Shown: positions 7,763-15,358 of the stretch, in pieces | How the letters are laid out: every line of letters begins with the position of its first letter | How positions within the stretch are numbered: the first letter of the stretch is position 1 | NCBI GenBank assembly: GCA_035560795.1 | Contig: DATMYV010000021.1 | Coordinates: 1 to 20,607 of the forward strand | Source: Longilinea sp035560795 | Lineage (GTDB): Bacteria > Chloroflexota > Anaerolineae > Anaerolineales > Anaerolineaceae | Direction: 5' to 3' | DNA length: 20,607 nucleotides | Translations under genes and position numbers: made by a program | Notes under the pieces: model-generated | Databases searched by the model: none | What the model was told of the DNA's origin: nothing | Seen by the model: only the letters and a program-made list of their open reading frames with translations

Positions 7763-9025
7763 TTATCCCCATCGGAGTATGGCGGTACCCGCGGCAGCTC
7801 GAAAAACCGCAAAAAGCACCAAAGCAGGTACGATACCGATCCAGTTTCCGACAACTGGGCCTAATAAAGATCCTGAAAGAACGCCAAAATTCGCCAGCAG
7901 GCTAAACCAGGCCAAATAGGCTGGCCGGCTTTCTGCAGGAATATTCTCAAGCAAATAATTAAATAAAGCGGTGCCGCTTAATGACCAGGCGAATCCGCTT
8001 ATAACATTCGCAGCCAGATAAAACCCGGCATTGGTAGCCTGACTCAGAATCGCAGGGTAAGCCGCCAACAGAATCATCCCAGCTCCAACCGCCCAACGGT
8101 TTCCAAACCGCGACACGATGCGGGAATGTTGCATGGACCCGATAAACATGGTCACGTAAAAAATAGCAGTTCCAAGGCTGATGATTTGATCGGAGAGTTT
8201 CAACTCATTGACATAAAACACTGGAAACAGTGGAAGTGCCAGGAATTGTGTAAAGTGAAAAAGAGTTAATACCAGCAATATTCTGAGAAAAGGTCCTTTG
8301 AGCACGTCAATGCGTAAACTGTTCTTTATGCGAGCTGCCATACTAATTCGAATTTCATTTATCCCGTCTTTGATTTGTTGATTGGCTTCATCAGGCGGCA
8401 CGCGCAAGCGAGCAATGTGATATTGACTCATCAATGCGCCAACAAACCCCATGCCAAAGACAATTTGGTATCCAAGTGGAAAGGTCAACGTTTCCAGCAA
8501 AAAGCCGCTCAAAAGAGAAACAATAATCGTGACGATGGCAAATAATGCATTCCTCGCACCTGCATAATACCCGCGCCATTCTATTGGTACCGTTGCGCCA
8601 AATAAGGCATTAAATGCCATCGAAAAAGCGGAATATGGAATGAACATGATGACCGTAATCAACAAGATTATGCTGACTTGCTTTTGCTGGTTTGCGATAA
8701 ACGGCAATAAAACCAACAGAAAGTAGAAAGATCTGTGCACTATTCCCAGCCGGATCGCGGATTTCGATAGAGATCTTTTTTTCAGGTAAGCGCCAGCAGG
8801 CAGAGCGAAAAGCATGGTCATTAACGCAGGAATGGCGCTGATCAGGCCAATCTGATCAGCGCGCGCATGGATACGGGTCGCATAAATTGTGAGGAAAGTC
8901 ATGGTAGTGGCATTGAGAACGCCATACCAACCGATATCCAAGAGCAGATGGATAAAGTTATGCCGTAAGTCCTCCGGCAATTGCCGCCCAGGGCGCAAGC
9001 TTTGACGAATTCTTGTGAAAATCAA
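7763..9025 (-). CDS. Major facilitator superfamily (MFS) transporter
   Basis: A 420-residue membrane protein with about twelve hydrophobic helices in two halves, joined by a polar central loop (around residues 205-235, VPPDEANQQIKDG). This layout is that of an MFS secondary transporter. The helix 2-3 loop PAGAYLKKRSLSKSA is a degenerate form of the family's loop motif; the equivalent in the second half is SRIVSRFGNRWAVGAGM. The late segments NYLLENIPAESRPAYLAWFSLLANFG resemble multidrug or sugar exporters, but no substrate motif is diagnostic. The start is a TTG at 9025; an AAAGGG lies twelve bases upstream, rather far, and TTG codons at residues 10 and 16 are possible alternatives. It is the first gene of the ten-gene minus-strand run and is divergent from the aminotransferase gene, with 37 bases between them. 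Confidence 0.9.
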   Translation of the reverse strand: MIFTRIRQSLRPGRQLPEDLRHNFIHLLLDIGWYGVLNATTMTFLTIYATRIHARADQIGLISAIPALMTMLFALPAGAYLKKRSLSKSAIRLGIVHRSFYFLLVLLPFIANQQKQVSIILLITVIMFIPYSAFSMAFNALFGATVPIEWRGYYAGARNALFAIVTIIVSLLSGFLLETLTFPLGYQIVFGMGFVGALMSQYHIARLRVPPDEANQQIKDGINEIRISMAARIKNSLRIDVLKGPFLRILLVLTLFHFTQFLALPLFPVFYVNELKLSDQIISLGTAIFYVTMFIGSMQHSRIVSRFGNRWAVGAGMILLAAYPAILSQATNAGFYLAANVISGFAWSLSGTALFNYLLENIPAESRPAYLAWFSLLANFGVLSGSLLGPVVGNWIGIVPALVLFAVFRAAAGTAILRWG

Positions 9026-9026
9026 G

Positions 9027-9054
9027 TTGTGTAAATGCCCTTTGATCGTATAAT
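9027..9054 (+). promoter_or_regulatory. Promoter for aminotransferase gene, leaderless type
   Basis: A perfect TATAAT lies at 9049-9054. A weak -35 (TTGTGT at 9027-9032, three matches to TTGACA) is 16 bases upstream. The expected start of transcription, about seven bases after the -10, falls at 9061-9062, directly before the ATG at 9063. There is no Shine-Dalgarno between them, so the mRNA is probably leaderless. The distance from the first T of the -10 to the ATG is 14 bases, the same as before the pseudouridine synthase gene. Confidence 0.6.
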
Positions 9055-9062
9055 TTACCCTT

Positions 9063-10223
9063 ATGACACGGACATCAGCGAACGATTACCGTAAATTATT
9101 TATGCTCGACCCTGATATCATATTTCTAAATCATGGATCCTTCGGTGCAACTCCCCGTCCAGTTTTCGCCGCCTATCAGGAATGGCAGCGGAAACTTGAA
9201 TGGCAACCGGTGGAATTTCTGGGACGCAGGGCGAACGATTTGTTACAAGGCGCCCGCGGCAGATTGGCAGCATATCTGAACACTGCTGCCGACAACCTGG
9301 TCTTTGTAACCAATGCCACTCATGGCATCAATATCATTGCCCGTAGTCTGCGGCTCGGTCCTGACGATGAAGTGCTTGCCAGCGATCATGAATATGGCGC
9401 ATTGGACCGTGCCTGGCGCTTCCTGGCGGGGAAAAGCGGGTTCAAGTATATCAATATCCCAATTTCTCTGCCAGTCGGCTCCGCCGCGGATTTTGTCGAG
9501 AGCTTCTTTACCAAGGTCACCCCGAACACGCGGGTGATCTTCTTAAGCCATATTACATCCCCGACTGCGCTCATATTTCCCATTCAGGCAATTTGCGCCC
9601 GAGCAAGGGCCACAGGAATCATCACGGTGATCGACGGTGCGCATGCACCCGGTCAAATACCGTTGACTCTTGATACTTTGGGTGCAGATTTCTACTCAGG
9701 CAACTGTCATAAATGGCTATGCGCACCAAAGGGATCGGCATTTTTATATGCTGCTCCGCATGTCCAACACATGGTTGAACCGCTGATCGTCTCATGGGGA
9801 TGGGAGAGCGATCACCCGGGCGACTCCAGGTTTATTGACATTCTGGAGTGGACAGGAACCCGCGATATATCCGCCTTTCTTGCGGTGCCAGACGCAATCG
9901 ATTTCCAGGAAAGCCATTCCTGGCCAGATATTCGGACTCGGTGCCATCAGCTGGTCGTAGAGACCCAGGTAAATATTCAAAAACTCACAGGGCTCACACC
10001 GCTGGGTGGTGAAAACCCGAATGTGTTTGCCCAAATGGGCGCGTCACCCCTGCCAGCAACCACGGATCTGGATATCGTGAAAAGCCGATTATATGAGGAA
10101 TACCATATTGAGGTACCCATGATCGATTGGAATGGAACAAAATTGATCCGGTATTCTTTCCAGGCATATAACGATGAGAGTGATCAGGAAGCGTTGCTCA
10201 CCGCCCTATCTGATTTACTATAG
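9063..10223 (+). CDS. Class V PLP-dependent aminotransferase (isopenicillin N epimerase-like)
   Basis: A 386-residue PLP enzyme of fold type I. Near the N-terminus is FLNHGSFGATPRPV, typical of the isopenicillin-N-epimerase-like/cysteine desulfurase-like branch. Other sites are NATHGINIIARSL (cofactor phosphate region, about 84-96), SDHEYGALDRAW, SHITSPTAL, the cofactor-ring aspartate Asp191 in VIDGAHAPGQ and the Schiff-base Lys217 in YSGNCHKWLCAPKGSAFLY. Family reactions include epimerisation, desulfuration and C-S or C-N lysis, so the substrate is open. The ATG at 9063 has no ribosome-binding site but a -10 box just upstream, fitting a leaderless message. Its last 40 bases overlap the end of the convergent unknown gene on the other strand. 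No pathway partner is adjacent. Confidence 0.9.
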   Translation: MTRTSANDYRKLFMLDPDIIFLNHGSFGATPRPVFAAYQEWQRKLEWQPVEFLGRRANDLLQGARGRLAAYLNTAADNLVFVTNATHGINIIARSLRLGPDDEVLASDHEYGALDRAWRFLAGKSGFKYINIPISLPVGSAADFVESFFTKVTPNTRVIFLSHITSPTALIFPIQAICARARATGIITVIDGAHAPGQIPLTLDTLGADFYSGNCHKWLCAPKGSAFLYAAPHVQHMVEPLIVSWGWESDHPGDSRFIDILEWTGTRDISAFLAVPDAIDFQESHSWPDIRTRCHQLVVETQVNIQKLTGLTPLGGENPNVFAQMGASPLPATTDLDIVKSRLYEEYHIEVPMIDWNGTKLIRYSFQAYNDESDQEALLTALSDLL

Positions 10224-11590
10224 ATATCTAATTGGCTGCGTTGATTGATCCGCTCGGCAATCAAAGCCATTTGGTCTCCAGTTAACCGTCCCTTGGGATG
10301 TACATTTGAGAGGCTGCAAAAATGTTGGAGTGGTTTCTTCCAATCAAGCAGGGCTAGTGTGTCGGCTGGGTAATGTGACCCGCGCGCGCCTGCGTTTATC
10401 CACTGCCAGCCAGCCAAAGCATTTGTCCATTCATCCCAATTGACCATATCGGGCGTATTCGAAAAAGTAGATAACGCTGAAAAAAACACAGGTAAATTGA
10501 CCGGCACCTGTGTAAGCATCCTATTCAGAAACTCCAGGCTGTCACGTGTGTTGAAGATCAACCAGATCGGAAGAAGTCCAGCCAGATGGACTATGCTTGG
10601 GTCAAATTGCGAAAACATTTCCACCACCACGCCAGACGGTTGAATCCCTTGATCCACCAAAAATTGCTGGTAGGCTAGGAAAGCCAGTAATGAGAATTGA
10701 TTTGGGCTTTCAAAACATATTCGACAAAATCGGTAGCCTTCTTGGAGGCAAAACTCTTCAAGCGATTCTGCCAGTCCATCTTCGCTTCCCCACTCGGATT
10801 CTGGACCAGACTCAATATCAAAATCCGGCAAACGCCAGCTTGATGCAGTCAATTTCTCATGCGCCGAGTATTGCTCGAGCCGCTGGCTGCCGTAATAAAA
10901 TTCTTGCGCTGAAATTGCGCCCCAGCCGCCGGCCTGATAATAATTGCGTAAACCGACTTTCTGCCGCAACCAGGTTGCACCGCCGTCCAGGTAGACCACA
11001 TCCCCACCTGGCACAACATGCGACCGGATAAAGGATCGGTAGGCATCCGGCATTTCGATCAATTTCAAACGGAGATGATTAAGCGATCTCGTTAACCAAC
11101 CATCATGGACTGGATCAAAATGTTGAATGGAAATGAATTCCGGGTTGCGGTTTGTAATGTGGGCGGCCAGATCCTTCGAGAGTTGAAAATATTCTTGTGC
11201 ATCGCCGTGAGGCGAACCGCCTCGAAGGGTTAAAACGAATGCTTGCGGTAAAAAAGGGGCACATAAAAGACGCGCCAAATGGGCAGTCGCGCCGCCCTGC
11301 GCAACCCCAATAACTGCAGCCGGAAACATTCGGTGCAATTGCCGATAATCGCCTAATCGATTAGCAATTAGTTCTGCTGATGTAATGGAAGATGCAATTT
11401 TATAATTCAATCCACTTGAACGTTGGACTCGCGGTACGATCGCTTGAGCAAATCTGGAAGGAAAACGTCCAAGGATCCGCAATCCAAGTTGTTCAAATCT
11501 TGAAAACATATAATTCGATATTATTTCATTATCTAGTGCAGCTGCAACCGCTCGAGTAACGATCGGTGATGAACTTTCCCGACTCTCCAA
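10184..11590 (-). CDS. Uncharacterised 468-residue protein
   Basis: I do not recognise this protein. It is long, clean and well started: the TTG at 11590 has GGGAGG about five bases upstream. It has no signal peptide and no clear transmembrane helix; scattered hydrophobic segments (93-122, 298-312, 331-346) look like buried strands and helices. A segment VIGVAQGGATAHLARLL (93-109) is reminiscent of the nucleophile elbow of alpha/beta hydrolases, but the nucleophile position is Gln, so activity of that kind is doubtful. Other notable parts are LTLRGGSPHGD (120-130), VYLDGGATWLRQ (199-210), a cluster of three Cys at 281-292, and GWQWINAGARGSHYPADT (394-411). It is divergent from the patatin gene over a symmetric promoter and overlaps the aminotransferase gene end by 40 bases. 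A substrate-binding or enzyme role is possible; nothing more can be claimed. Confidence 0.8.
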   Translation of the reverse strand: MESRESSSPIVTRAVAAALDNEIISNYMFSRFEQLGLRILGRFPSRFAQAIVPRVQRSSGLNYKIASSITSAELIANRLGDYRQLHRMFPAAVIGVAQGGATAHLARLLCAPFLPQAFVLTLRGGSPHGDAQEYFQLSKDLAAHITNRNPEFISIQHFDPVHDGWLTRSLNHLRLKLIEMPDAYRSFIRSHVVPGGDVVYLDGGATWLRQKVGLRNYYQAGGWGAISAQEFYYGSQRLEQYSAHEKLTASSWRLPDFDIESGPESEWGSEDGLAESLEEFCLQEGYRFCRICFESPNQFSLLAFLAYQQFLVDQGIQPSGVVVEMFSQFDPSIVHLAGLLPIWLIFNTRDSLEFLNRMLTQVPVNLPVFFSALSTFSNTPDMVNWDEWTNALAGWQWINAGARGSHYPADTLALLDWKKPLQHFCSLSNVHPKGRLTGDQMALIAERINQRSQLDIYSKSDRAVSNAS

Positions 11591-11630
11591 GCCTTCCTCC
11601 CTGGCGTTTCTGTGTTTATTCCCTGCTCAG

Positions 11631-11638
11631 ATTATAAT
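11631..11638. promoter_or_regulatory. Symmetric shared -10 element (ATTATAAT) of a divergent promoter
   Basis: ATTATAAT is its own reverse complement, so TATAAT is read on the plus strand (11633-11638) towards the patatin gene and on the minus strand (11636-11631) towards the 468-residue unknown gene. Expected transcription starts are near 11645 (plus) and 11624 (minus), giving leaders of about 40 and 34 bases that contain both ribosome-binding sites. No convincing -35 box was found on either side. Symmetric -10 elements are known to fire in both directions. Confidence 0.5.
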
Positions 11639-11647
11639 TGCTGCATG

Positions 11648-11663
11648 CAATAATATATTATTG
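11648..11663. repeat. 16-bp perfect palindrome, possible operator
   Basis: CAATAATATATTATTG is a perfect 16-bp palindrome located about +4 to +19 from the predicted plus-strand start, between the shared -10 and the patatin ribosome-binding site (GAGAGG at 11671-11676). Placement just after a transcription start suits a repressor operator. It is AT-rich, so chance is a real alternative. No regulator gene is adjacent. Confidence 0.4.
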
Positions 11664-11684
11664 ATCAGGCGAGAGGATGGAAGA

Positions 11685-12620
11685 ATGACAGATATTGCCC
11701 TGGCGTTGGGTGGCGGCGGAATCAAAGGAATAGCTCATATTGGCGTTATTCGTGTCCTTGAAGAGGCGGGGTTTACCATAAAAGCGGTAGCCGGGACAAG
11801 CGCAGGCGGGTTGATTGGTTCGATTTACTCCTTTGGAAAAACGGTGGATGAAATCGAAGAAATCGTCCTAAACCTCGATCAATCCAAACTTTTTTTTCGC
11901 AGCCATGATGACGGCCCATCGATAATGGGCCTTGGGGGAATTGTTCAGGCGTTATCCGATCATCTCGGAAACGCGACCTTCGCTGATTTAAAGATTCCAT
12001 TTGCCTGTACCGCTGTCGACACAATTACCATGCAGGAGTTCATTCTCGACCACGGGCGCGTTTCTGACGCCGTTTTGGCAACAATTGCAGTACCAGGCGT
12101 GTTTTCACCGCGGGAAATAAACGGAACCGTATTGGTGGATGGCGGGATATTGGATCCGGTACCGGTTGCGCTCGCCCGCTGGTTAGCACCCACCCTCCCG
12201 GTGGTTGCAGTATGTCTGTCTCCCGCTCCAGAAGGTTGGTCTCATCTACCTGACATCACCATGCCTGTGACAAATCCGCTGGCTCAACCAATCCTGAATC
12301 AAATCACAAAAACAAGGGTAGCCAGGGCTTTTCAAACCTATATCCGCTCCATGGATATTACCTCTCACATGTTGGCCGAGTTAAGGTTGCAGGCTGACCG
12401 TCCGGAAGTAATTATCCGGCCTGATGTTGTCCGGTTTGGTATTCTGGATAGCGTAAATCCGAAGGTTTTGATTTACGAAGGTGAAATAGCTGCTTCAAAC
12501 TCCTTGCTCGAAATTCAAAAAAGCCTGGGGTGGACAAATAAAATCACCCGCCGATTTCGTAAAGTCCAGCAGCCAGGGAAAAAAATCAGCGAATATGATG
12601 AATTCACCGATGAAGATTGA
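11685..12620 (+). CDS. Patatin-like phospholipase (NTE/RssA type)
   Basis: A 311-residue serine hydrolase of the bacterial patatin family, which cleaves acyl chains from phospholipids or lysophospholipids. The oxyanion-hole motif GGGGIKG (residues 9-15) begins almost at the N-terminus; the nucleophile elbow is GTSAG with Ser39; the catalytic Asp152 lies in VDGGILDP. ATVAVPGVFSPRE-type sequence before it is also typical (ATIAVPGVFSP). The start is the ATG at 11685, with AGAGG eight bases upstream; the open frame extends to a TTG at 11661, but that codon lies in the palindrome and lacks a ribosome-binding site. No signal peptide is seen, so it acts in the cytoplasm or at the inner membrane face. 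The C-terminal third carries a basic segment and an acidic end (YDEFTDED). The small membrane gene follows after 14 bases. Confidence 0.93.
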   Translation: MTDIALALGGGGIKGIAHIGVIRVLEEAGFTIKAVAGTSAGGLIGSIYSFGKTVDEIEEIVLNLDQSKLFFRSHDDGPSIMGLGGIVQALSDHLGNATFADLKIPFACTAVDTITMQEFILDHGRVSDAVLATIAVPGVFSPREINGTVLVDGGILDPVPVALARWLAPTLPVVAVCLSPAPEGWSHLPDITMPVTNPLAQPILNQITKTRVARAFQTYIRSMDITSHMLAELRLQADRPEVIIRPDVVRFGILDSVNPKVLIYEGEIAASNSLLEIQKSLGWTNKITRRFRKVQQPGKKISEYDEFTDED

Positions 12621-12634
12621 TGGATTGAATTATC

Positions 12635-12859
12635 TTGAAACCTGAACGTGATTTACGCAGATTTGCGTCGGGCACCACCTTTCGCCTGGTCGGAGGCGGG
12701 TTGGCTATCCTGTTTATCGTGGGGTTAACCCTGATTGCAATTATTTACGGAAAAAATGCAGCACTTTTAGGTTTTGTATGTTTACTAGCAGGTCTTGGAC
12801 CGATTATTTTGATTTATTTCTTTCTTAGGATCCTGGACTGGATATCGAAGCGTGACTAA
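12635..12859 (+). CDS. Small two-helix membrane protein
   Basis: A 74-residue protein of unknown function with two predicted membrane helices (about 15-37 and 42-66) and short charged ends (KPERDLRRF at the front, ISKRD at the back). The start is TTG at 12635, since the in-frame upstream codons run into a stop at 12626; no clear Shine-Dalgarno is present, and coupling to the patatin gene 14 bases upstream is likely. It overlaps the following hydrolase gene by 8 bases, and this tight packing is the best argument that it is real. It could anchor or tether one of the neighbouring lipid or ester hydrolases (inference only). Confidence 0.7.
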   Translation: MKPERDLRRFASGTTFRLVGGGLAILFIVGLTLIAIIYGKNAALLGFVCLLAGLGPIILIYFFLRILDWISKRD

Positions 12860-13508
12860 ACGTCCGGTAGCATTTACCTTTTATGAACGAGGTTGGATTG
12901 TTCGCGTCCAGCCGCCCGCCGATCCAAAAAGCCAGCATGCGATGCTGATGTTGCATGGGTGGACCGGCGATGAAAATGTGATGTCCATTTTTGGTCAAAG
13001 CGTTCCCGAATTCTACTGGCTCATTTCACCTCGGGGACCAGTAAACGCAGAACCCTCGGGTTTTGGTTGGTTGGGAGGGGATTCCCTCAAGAATGCACGG
13101 TATTCTGATTATGCCGTCGTAACAGACGAACTGGATCTCCAAGTCGACCATTGGATAGATTACTTAAGAATTTCAACGGAGTCGCTTGATATCATGGGGT
13201 TCAGTCAGGGCGGCGCGTTGGCATTATGTTATTTACTTCGGCACCCTGACCGGATTCGACGGGCTGCCTGTCTGGCAGGTTTCCTGCCCCCCAACGCTGA
13301 AAAAGTTCTACACCCGCAATCGCTTTCTGGAAAAACTGTGCTGATAGCGCATGGTTCATTGGATAAAACCGTACCGATAGAACAAGCAAATTTAGCCGCA
13401 ACGGCTTTAAGATCGGCTGGCGCGGAGGTTGTTTTTTGCCAGGATGAGGTTGGCCACAAATTGGGGTCAGGGTGTTATAAAGGCCTGGAAACATTCTTTA
13501 ACATGTAA
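12852..13508 (+). CDS. Alpha/beta hydrolase, phospholipase/carboxylesterase-type
   Basis: A 218-residue alpha/beta hydrolase of the size of the carboxylesterase/lysophospholipase (YpfH/Est) group. The oxyanion region is MLMLHGWTGDE (31-41), the nucleophile elbow GFSQGG has Ser118, Asp171 lies in AHGSLDKTVPIE, and His202 in DEVGHKLG completes the triad. RGPV near 61-64 also fits the group. The GTG start at 12852 lies inside the end of the small membrane gene (GTGACTAA overlap), indicating translational coupling. Together with the patatin gene this makes a three-gene unit that could handle acyl lipids, but the true ester substrate is not known. It ends 35 bases before the convergent SH3-protein gene, and no hairpin terminator is seen in that gap. 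Confidence 0.9.
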   Translation: MTKRPVAFTFYERGWIVRVQPPADPKSQHAMLMLHGWTGDENVMSIFGQSVPEFYWLISPRGPVNAEPSGFGWLGGDSLKNARYSDYAVVTDELDLQVDHWIDYLRISTESLDIMGFSQGGALALCYLLRHPDRIRRAACLAGFLPPNAEKVLHPQSLSGKTVLIAHGSLDKTVPIEQANLAATALRSAGAEVVFCQDEVGHKLGSGCYKGLETFFNM

Positions 13509-13543
13509 AGGTAGACCCTATTGCCACATCCCAGTCGAGGTAA

Positions 13544-14170
13544 TTAACGGCCTTGGAAAATTGAAAACACGCCAATCATGAGACCTGCCACAAGGATGAT
13601 CGAAATCACCAAACCCATGGGCACGCCCCTGGCAATTTGATTCGATGTAACAACTTCATAAGTGGGGATCTGTAGTGGCGGTGGTTCGGTAAATGTTGGC
13701 AACCGAGTTGGCTGGATTGTTACGATGAACTGAGCAGCCAGTGTTGGATCAAAGGTGGAAGTGATAGCAGGTGTAACAGTAGCAGGCGGTTCGACAACCG
13801 GTGGTATTCCCCCGACTACATCCACATATGTGGCGCTGATCCAGCCCACACCTCCAGGTACACCGGGATATTCCACCAGGTAATACTCGCCTTTCGGCGA
13901 CACCCCTACAACAGGCACTGATTGACCTGGCAGAAGAACGCCAATTTTCTCATATAGCGCTCCTGGTCCCGAACGTACATTGAGAAAAGGTTCGCCCATA
14001 TCCGTCCGAACAGTTGCCGTTACACCTTTCGGCGTTCCCGTAACAGTCGCCAAGGATCCCGTTGGGATCTGATAGTCCGGTAAAGCATAGACATTATTTG
14101 GAACGCTTAGTAGTAAACCAATGATTATGAGGATTAGCAGCGCGCCAATCCGCGAGTATTTTTTTGCCAT
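13544..14170 (-). CDS. Secreted, membrane-anchored SH3-domain protein
   Basis: A 208-residue envelope protein. Residues 1-29 form a Sec signal (MAKKYSR, a hydrophobic core, cleavage likely after VYA). A bacterial SH3 (SH3b) domain covers about 51-118, with the hallmark FLNVRSGPGALYEKIGVLLPGQ and the closing VGWISATYVD. Next comes a Pro/Thr-rich linker (122-172), as in surface proteins, and a C-terminal membrane helix (185-205) ending FQGR. SH3b domains bind cell wall or metal and peptide ligands; the true ligand is unknown. The ATG at 14170 has GGAG about six bases upstream. It stands alone on the minus strand, divergent from the P1 peptidase gene and convergent with the hydrolase gene. Such SH3-plus-linker proteins are frequent in Anaerolineae, which supports the taxonomic guess. 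Confidence 0.85.
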   Translation of the reverse strand: MAKKYSRIGALLILIIIGLLLSVPNNVYALPDYQIPTGSLATVTGTPKGVTATVRTDMGEPFLNVRSGPGALYEKIGVLLPGQSVPVVGVSPKGEYYLVEYPGVPGGVGWISATYVDVVGGIPPVVEPPATVTPAITSTFDPTLAAQFIVTIQPTRLPTFTEPPPLQIPTYEVVTSNQIARGVPMGLVISIILVAGLMIGVFSIFQGR

Positions 14171-14360
14171 TACGTCTCCAGGAGGATCAAGCCATTAATG
14201 TCTGGTAATTATAATCTATCCAGAAACGATATTTTCCGCCACAAAAAGCAAACACGAAGAATAACAAGAAAATATCAAAACAAAATCCTTAGGGTAGAGG
14301 CAATAATCCTTACAATCGGACAAGGTATAATGGCTTCATTCACCCATTCGGAGAAATATT
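14171..14360. promoter_or_regulatory. Divergent intergenic region with promoter-like elements
   Basis: This 190-base gap between the SH3-protein gene (minus) and the P1 peptidase gene (plus) holds a second symmetric ATTATAAT at 14208-14215. It gives a minus-strand TATAAT about 40 bases before the SH3 start and a plus-strand TATAAT in the same place. A separate plus-strand TATAAT at 14326-14331 suits the peptidase gene: a start near 14338 would leave a leader of about 23 bases that includes GGAG at 14350-14353. No good -35 box was found for any of them. A short plus-strand frame here (14198 onward) runs into the peptidase gene and is not thought real. Confidence 0.5.
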
Positions 14361-15350
14361 GTGCAAAACTCGATTACGGATGTTCCCGGAATTCTGGTTG
14401 GCCATGCCACTGACCTGGATGCGATGACTGGTTGCACGGTGATCCTAACGGAGGACGGTGCAATTGCTGGCGTCGATCAAAGCGGCGGTGCTCCGGGCAC
14501 CCGGGAAACCGATGCCTTACGGCCAATGCATCTAGTCACCAAAGCGCATGCTGTTCTGCTAGCTGGCGGGTCAGCTTTTGGCTTGAACGCGGCAACCGGA
14601 GTTATGCGGTACCTGGAAGAAAAAGGCATTGGCTTTGACACTGGATATGCACGAGTCCCGATTGTTCCTGCAGCTGTGCTTTATGACCTGGGAATAGGTA
14701 AATCCGATATCCGTCCGGATGCCGAAATGGGTTACCTGGCCTGTAAAAATGCCAATGCACAGGAAACTGCCGAAGGAAATATCGGCGCGGGCACTGGTGC
14801 AACCGTCGGTAAAATTTTTGGCATGCGGCAGGCGATGAAATCAGGCATCGGAACCTCTTCGATGGATCTGGGCGGGGGTCTTGTGGTTGGAGCAATTGTT
14901 GCCGTTAATGCCTATGGGGATGTCATTAATCCTGAAAATGGAAAAATTATCGCTGGTGCGCGCGCCATTTCCATTGACAAAGCATCCCAACCGAAATTTA
15001 GCGACACGCTTGCGACCATGCGGTCTTTTCTTGGAAAAACCGTCCTTCAATTTTCCTCCACACACAACACTGTCATTGGCGTTGTGGCAACGAATGCAAG
15101 ACTGACCAAAGAAGAAGCCAACAAGGTCGCTCAAATGGCACAGGACGGCCTTGCAAGGACTGTACGCCCGGCACACACCATGTTTGATGGGGATACCCTG
15201 TTTACGCTCGCTACAGGACGAAAGAAGGCAGATGTGAATGTCATCGGCGCCTTTGCGGCGGAATGCGTCGCGGGAGCCATTGTTCGAGCTGCACAAAAGG
15301 CGACCTCGGTTGCTGGATTGCCAGCATCCTGTGATTTTTACCTTTCATAA
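14361..15350 (+). CDS. P1 family (S58, DmpA/ThnT-like) self-processing peptidase
   Basis: A 329-residue member of the P1/S58 family, N-terminal nucleophile hydrolases that cleave themselves to expose Ser or Thr and then act as aminopeptidases, amidases or esterases. The N-terminus ITDVPGILVGHATD, GGSAFGL (69-75) and GTGATVGK are typical. The likely self-cleavage site is HN-TVIGVVATNA, so Thr237 would start the beta chain; Asn183 in AVNAYGDV fits the oxyanion residue, and MFDGDTLFTLATG closes the active site. The GTG start at 14361 has GGAG seven bases upstream, and the family's N-terminus begins here. The prs-like gene follows after only 8 bases, so the two are probably an operon. The substrate is unknown; Thr-type nucleophiles occur in ThnT. 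Confidence 0.92.
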   Translation: MQNSITDVPGILVGHATDLDAMTGCTVILTEDGAIAGVDQSGGAPGTRETDALRPMHLVTKAHAVLLAGGSAFGLNAATGVMRYLEEKGIGFDTGYARVPIVPAAVLYDLGIGKSDIRPDAEMGYLACKNANAQETAEGNIGAGTGATVGKIFGMRQAMKSGIGTSSMDLGGGLVVGAIVAVNAYGDVINPENGKIIAGARAISIDKASQPKFSDTLATMRSFLGKTVLQFSSTHNTVIGVVATNARLTKEEANKVAQMAQDGLARTVRPAHTMFDGDTLFTLATGRKKADVNVIGAFAAECVAGAIVRAAQKATSVAGLPASCDFYLS

Positions 15351-15358
15351 GGATAATC

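Noticed and set aside
7744..7854. N-terminal extension of smpB to an ATG at 7854
   Set aside because: The 37 extra residues are unlike SmpB and overlap the end of the MFS gene; ATG 7743 starts the conserved domain.
13509..13543. Terminator between the convergent hydrolase and SH3-protein genes
   Set aside because: No inverted repeat or T-tract is seen in these 35 bases.
14198..14413. Possible 71-residue plus-strand gene in the divergent gap
   Set aside because: It is basic and low in complexity, overlaps the start of the P1 peptidase in another frame and contains that gene's promoter and ribosome-binding site.
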